DNA of 7,354 nt from JASFYU01 sp045046905 (lineage in GTDB: Bacteria > Bacteroidota > Bacteroidia > Flavobacteriales > Flavobacteriaceae), in NCBI GenBank assembly GCA_045046905.1, contig JASFYU010000169.1, positions 1 to 7,354 on the forward strand. Direction: 5' to 3'. The notes under the pieces were generated by a model that worked only from the letters and a program-made list of their open reading frames with translations, made no database searches and had not been told where the DNA came from. A program made the position numbers and the translations under genes. How positions within the stretch are numbered: the first letter of the stretch is position 1; each line of letters opens with the position of its first letter. Below, piece by piece: positions 7,306 through 7,354 of this stretch.

Positions 7306-7354
7306 TTACAGTTTAGATGCTTTTTTATTCAATTCGAAGCTGAATTTTAGAAAG
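7306..7354 (-). CDS. Possible C-terminal end of an upstream gene (partial, runs off the window)
   Basis: One minus-strand frame is open from the window edge to TAA at 7306-7308 and reads FLKFSFELNKKASKL. Its alternating hydrophobic/polar start and lysine-rich end look like a genuine protein C-terminus. Only 15 codons are visible and the protein cannot be identified. Its stop lies 9 bases upstream of the repeat copy. It may equally be non-coding sequence that happens to be open. Confidence 0.35.
   Translation of the reverse strand, partial: FLKFSFELNKKASKL

Overview
The window looks like chromosomal DNA of a marine-type member of the Bacteroidota, most likely Flavobacteriaceae. Three things point there: AT-rich intergenic DNA, a promoter of the Bacteroidota form (TTG, 19-base spacer, TACTTTTG) before the helicase gene, and a secreted C-type lectin protein of an architecture familiar from flavobacteria. 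Shine-Dalgarno sites are weak or absent, as is usual in this phylum. This placement comes from sequence style and protein families, not from a database search.

Layout, left to right. (1) 153-1058 (+): an AraC-type regulator with an N-terminal cupin sensor. (2) 1274-1729 (-): a small membrane protein of the putative small multidrug export family. (3) 1874-3427 (+): a COG2509-type FAD-dependent oxidoreductase, divergent from the membrane protein gene. (4) 3448-4866 (-): a secreted or lipid-anchored protein with a C-type lectin domain, convergent with the oxidoreductase across a 20-base gap. (5) 5082-6389 (+): a DEAD-box RNA helicase of the RhlE type with a basic, Asn/Arg-rich tail. (6) 6396-7284 (-): the broken remains of a GHL10-type glycoside-hydrolase-like gene, lacking its 5' end and carrying two frameshifts. 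(7) 7306-7354 (-): what looks like the last codons of another minus-strand gene. No gap between genes exceeds 300 bases. The left edge (1-152), 1059-1273, 1730-1873 and 4868-5081 hold only the short sites listed.

The genes alternate in strand and do not form an operon or an obvious common pathway. This reads as ordinary mixed chromosomal content: one transcription factor, housekeeping-type enzymes, one surface protein and one decaying carbohydrate-related gene. I see no tRNA, rRNA, CRISPR array, transposase or integrase, and no convincing new multi-gene system.

The most interesting structure is a 16-base sequence present twice in opposite orientation. One copy (1829-1844) is one arm of a near-perfect palindrome just before the oxidoreductase gene. 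The other (7281-7296) lies exactly where the GHL10 gene loses its 5' end. This suggests a dispersed repeat that took part in a rearrangement. The two frameshifts in the GHL10 remnant each map to or near 5-base homopolymers, so sequencing error must be excluded before they are taken as real decay.
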